Origin: Bacillota bacterium
Lineage (GTDB): Bacteria; Bacillota; Clostridia; Lachnospirales; Lachnospiraceae
NCBI GenBank assembly: GCA_023420935.1
Contig: JAEZUR010000174.1
Coordinates: 1 to 7,958 of the forward strand
DNA: 7,958 bases
Direction: 5' to 3'
Shown: piece by piece, positions 6,377 through 7,958 of the stretch
Layout: every line of letters begins with the position of its first letter
How positions within the stretch are numbered: position 1 is the first letter of the stretch
The notes under the pieces: generated by a model
Seen by the model: only the letters and a program-made list of their open reading frames with translations
Database searches by the model: none
Told to the model about the DNA's origin: nothing
Translations under genes and position numbers: made by a program

Positions 6377-6409
6377 GCCACAACCTAAAAAATAGGCAAC
6401 AAGTTATAA

Positions 6410-7096
6410 TTACACTTTTATAAGGTTCTCTAACCCCTGTTTACTAATATTTTGAATTGTGTTGCGGATGTGTTCTTTGGCAAGTTCTTCTGCCCTGTCA
6501 GCATCACGTTGTTTAATTGCTTCCACCATTACCATATGTTCCTGATTGGACTCTATCGCACGTGTCATCGAGGAAAGTGTAACCTTTCGAACCCGTTTCA
6601 CATAATGATGGAAATCAGAAAGAACATGTTCAAGCATTTTACTTTTTGATGCCTCATAAATGATCTCGTGGAACTTATTATCTAATTCTAAAATCTGTTC
6701 ATGATGATCTTTCTTAGCATGAAATTCCGATAGATAGATAATCTCTTCTAGTTCCTCTACCTGCTCATTGGTAATGTTCTCACATGCCCACCTTGCACAT
6801 AGACCTTCTAGATAGGAACGAATAATATAGATATCTTGAATATCTTTTGGAGTAATACCATTTACATGTGCACCTTTATTAGGCACTACACTTACTAACC
6901 CCTCTAACTCTAATTGACGAAGTGCTTCTCTCACTGGAGTTCTGCTAACGCCAAGCTCGATTGCAATGGTATTTTCTTTTAACTCTTCATTCCGTCTGTA
7001 CTTACCGGAGAGAATATCTTCTCGTATTCTGTTAAAAACTCTGCCTCTTAGTGAATATTTATCTGTTGTTTCTTTTACAACATCTGCTTCATCCAA
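6410..7096 (-). CDS. GntR-family regulator with FCD ligand domain
   Basis: DNA-binding transcription regulator of the FadR/FCD branch, 228 residues. The winged helix occupies about 14-78, with the recognition region LGVSRTPVREALRQLELEGL (48-67) and wing PNKGAHV (72-78). The all-helical FCD domain (about 84-217) keeps the expected metal/ligand-binding residues: D139 and H143 in DNKFH, H187 in NQEHM and H209 in KEHIRN. FCD regulators usually sense small carboxylic acids. Start: the codon is TTG, with AGGAGG 8 bases upstream; there is no ATG or GTG start as well placed. It begins 41 bases after the isocitrate dehydrogenase-type gene with no terminator between, so the two form an operon. It may regulate that operon or the importer. 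The ligand is not determined. Confidence 0.92.
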   Translation of the reverse strand: MDEADVVKETTDKYSLRGRVFNRIREDILSGKYRRNEELKENTIAIELGVSRTPVREALRQLELEGLVSVVPNKGAHVNGITPKDIQDIYIIRSYLEGLCARWACENITNEQVEELEEIIYLSEFHAKKDHHEQILELDNKFHEIIYEASKSKMLEHVLSDFHHYVKRVRKVTLSSMTRAIESNQEHMVMVEAIKQRDADRAEELAKEHIRNTIQNISKQGLENLIKV

Positions 7097-7137
7097 GAAT
7101 ATACCCTCCTAATCTTTTGTTGCTTATGCTACCTTAC

Positions 7138-7958
7138 TTACATTTTTTCAATTGTTTCCATAATGTAATCAGCGAACTGAGCACTTGTAGCTCCATCGGA
7201 TCTTCCTGTTAAAACAAGCTTTTTCTCCGTAATGGTACAAACATCTAATGCTTTATATAATTTATCAGCTTCTGTAGTAAATCCAATATGTGCTAATAAC
7301 ATAGCGCCTGCTCGGATTACACTACATGGATCTGCATAAATATCTCTTCCTTCTTGAACCATACGTGGTGCGGAACCATGAATTGCTTCAAACATTGCAT
7401 ACTGTTTACCAATATTCGCACTACCTGCAGTACCTACGCCGCCTTGGAATTCTGCTGCTTCATCGGTAAGAATATCACCATAAAGGTTAGGAAGAACAAG
7501 TACTTGGAAATCTCTTCTTCTTTTTTCATCCACAAGTTTTGCAGTCATAATATCAATATACCAGTCATCTGCTGAAATTCCTGGATACTCTTTTGCGATA
7601 GCATAGAATGTATCTAAGAATTTACCATCTGTTGTCTTAATAATATTTGCCTTAGTTACTGCAGTTACTCTAGTCTTTCCATTGGCTTTTGCAAATTCAA
7701 ATGCTGCTTTGATAATTCTGTCGCATCCTTGAGAAGTTACAACAGTAAAATCGATTCCTAAATCTTCTGTTACATTGATACCTTCTTTACCAGCTGCATA
7801 ACCACCCTCTGTGTTTTCACGGTAGAATGTCCAATCAATTCCTTGCTCTGGAATACGAACAGGTCTTACATTTGCAAAAAGATCTAGTTCTTTTCTCATA
7901 GATACATTTGCTGATTCTACATTAGGCCACTCGTCACCTTTTCTAGGAGTTGTAGTAG
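7138..7958 (-). CDS. icd: isocitrate dehydrogenase (isocitrate/isopropylmalate family), C-terminal part
   Basis: The gene enters from the right edge; the last 272 residues are visible. The family catalyses NAD(P)-dependent oxidative decarboxylation; with isocitrate it yields 2-oxoglutarate. Numbering visible residues: TTTP (1-4), then S15, N17, R21 and R31 (SANVSMR..NVRPVR), which match the isocitrate-binding S113, N115, R119 and R129 of the E. coli enzyme; YRENTEGGY (45-53); K102 in VTKANIIK; metal ligands near D135, and D161 and D165 in NLYGDILTDE; cofactor motif HGSAP (193-197). The Ser/Asn pair favours isocitrate over isopropylmalate, whose enzymes use a different segment here. R198 after HGSAP is basic, as in NADP enzymes, whereas NAD forms usually have Asp, so NADP use is possible but unproven. 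An internal Met at 7899 is not the start, because the frame and family homology continue upstream. Homoisocitrate or a related acid cannot be excluded. Confidence 0.88.
   Translation of the reverse strand, partial: TTTPRKGDEWPNVESANVSMRKELDLFANVRPVRIPEQGIDWTFYRENTEGGYAAGKEGINVTEDLGIDFTVVTSQGCDRIIKAAFEFAKANGKTRVTAVTKANIIKTTDGKFLDTFYAIAKEYPGISADDWYIDIMTAKLVDEKRRRDFQVLVLPNLYGDILTDEAAEFQGGVGTAGSANIGKQYAMFEAIHGSAPRMVQEGRDIYADPCSVIRAGAMLLAHIGFTTEADKLYKALDVCTITEKKLVLTGRSDGATSAQFADYIMETIEKM

Overview
The window reads as chromosomal DNA of a low-GC anaerobic Firmicute, most likely a Clostridia of the Lachnospiraceae type (Lachnoclostridium/Clostridium phytofermentans-like). This is inferred from the AT-rich composition, strong Shine-Dalgarno (SD) sites, near-consensus sigma-A promoters and the style of the proteins. 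I could not search a database, so the genus is a guess. No phage, transposase, CRISPR, tRNA or rRNA gene is visible.

Left part (1-3544): the 5' end of a membrane sensor with an extracellular dCache-like domain (probably a chemotaxis receptor) runs leftward off the window. Back-to-back sigma-A promoters separate it from a rightward ABC-F translation-factor gene of the YdiF type (799-2721). The ABC-F leader has a hairpin touching the ribosome binding site. A large structured palindrome (element A, 2750-2993) follows, then an AT-rich gap and a 94-residue three-helix membrane protein (3260-3544).

Middle (3545-6190): a long nested palindrome (element C, 3635-3800) contains a two-way terminator. 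Facing it is a leftward operon for a polar amino acid ABC importer, in the order binding lipoprotein (6079-5276), permease (5252-4560), ATPase (4570-3827). The binding lipoprotein is the most striking item here. Its two sequence halves are in swapped order compared with the normal SBP_bac_3 family: the usual C-terminal half comes first and the usual N-terminal half comes last. It is a natural circular permutant that still has a lipoprotein signal and all the expected ligand-contact motifs.

Right part (6191-7958): element B (6191-6376), a second copy of the element A family in opposite orientation, separates the importer operon from a leftward pair made of an isocitrate dehydrogenase-family gene (partial, runs in from the right edge) and a GntR/FCD regulator that starts at TTG. 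Isocitrate dehydrogenase makes 2-oxoglutarate, the precursor of glutamate. An amino acid importer and an organic-acid-type regulator next to it would fit a carbon/nitrogen (glutamate-family) theme, but this is inference from position only.

Elements A and B share about 40-nt and 34-nt terminal blocks and show compensatory base changes in their stems, so they look like members of a structured intergenic repeat family whose fold is conserved. They and the permuted binding protein are the two things here most worth following up.
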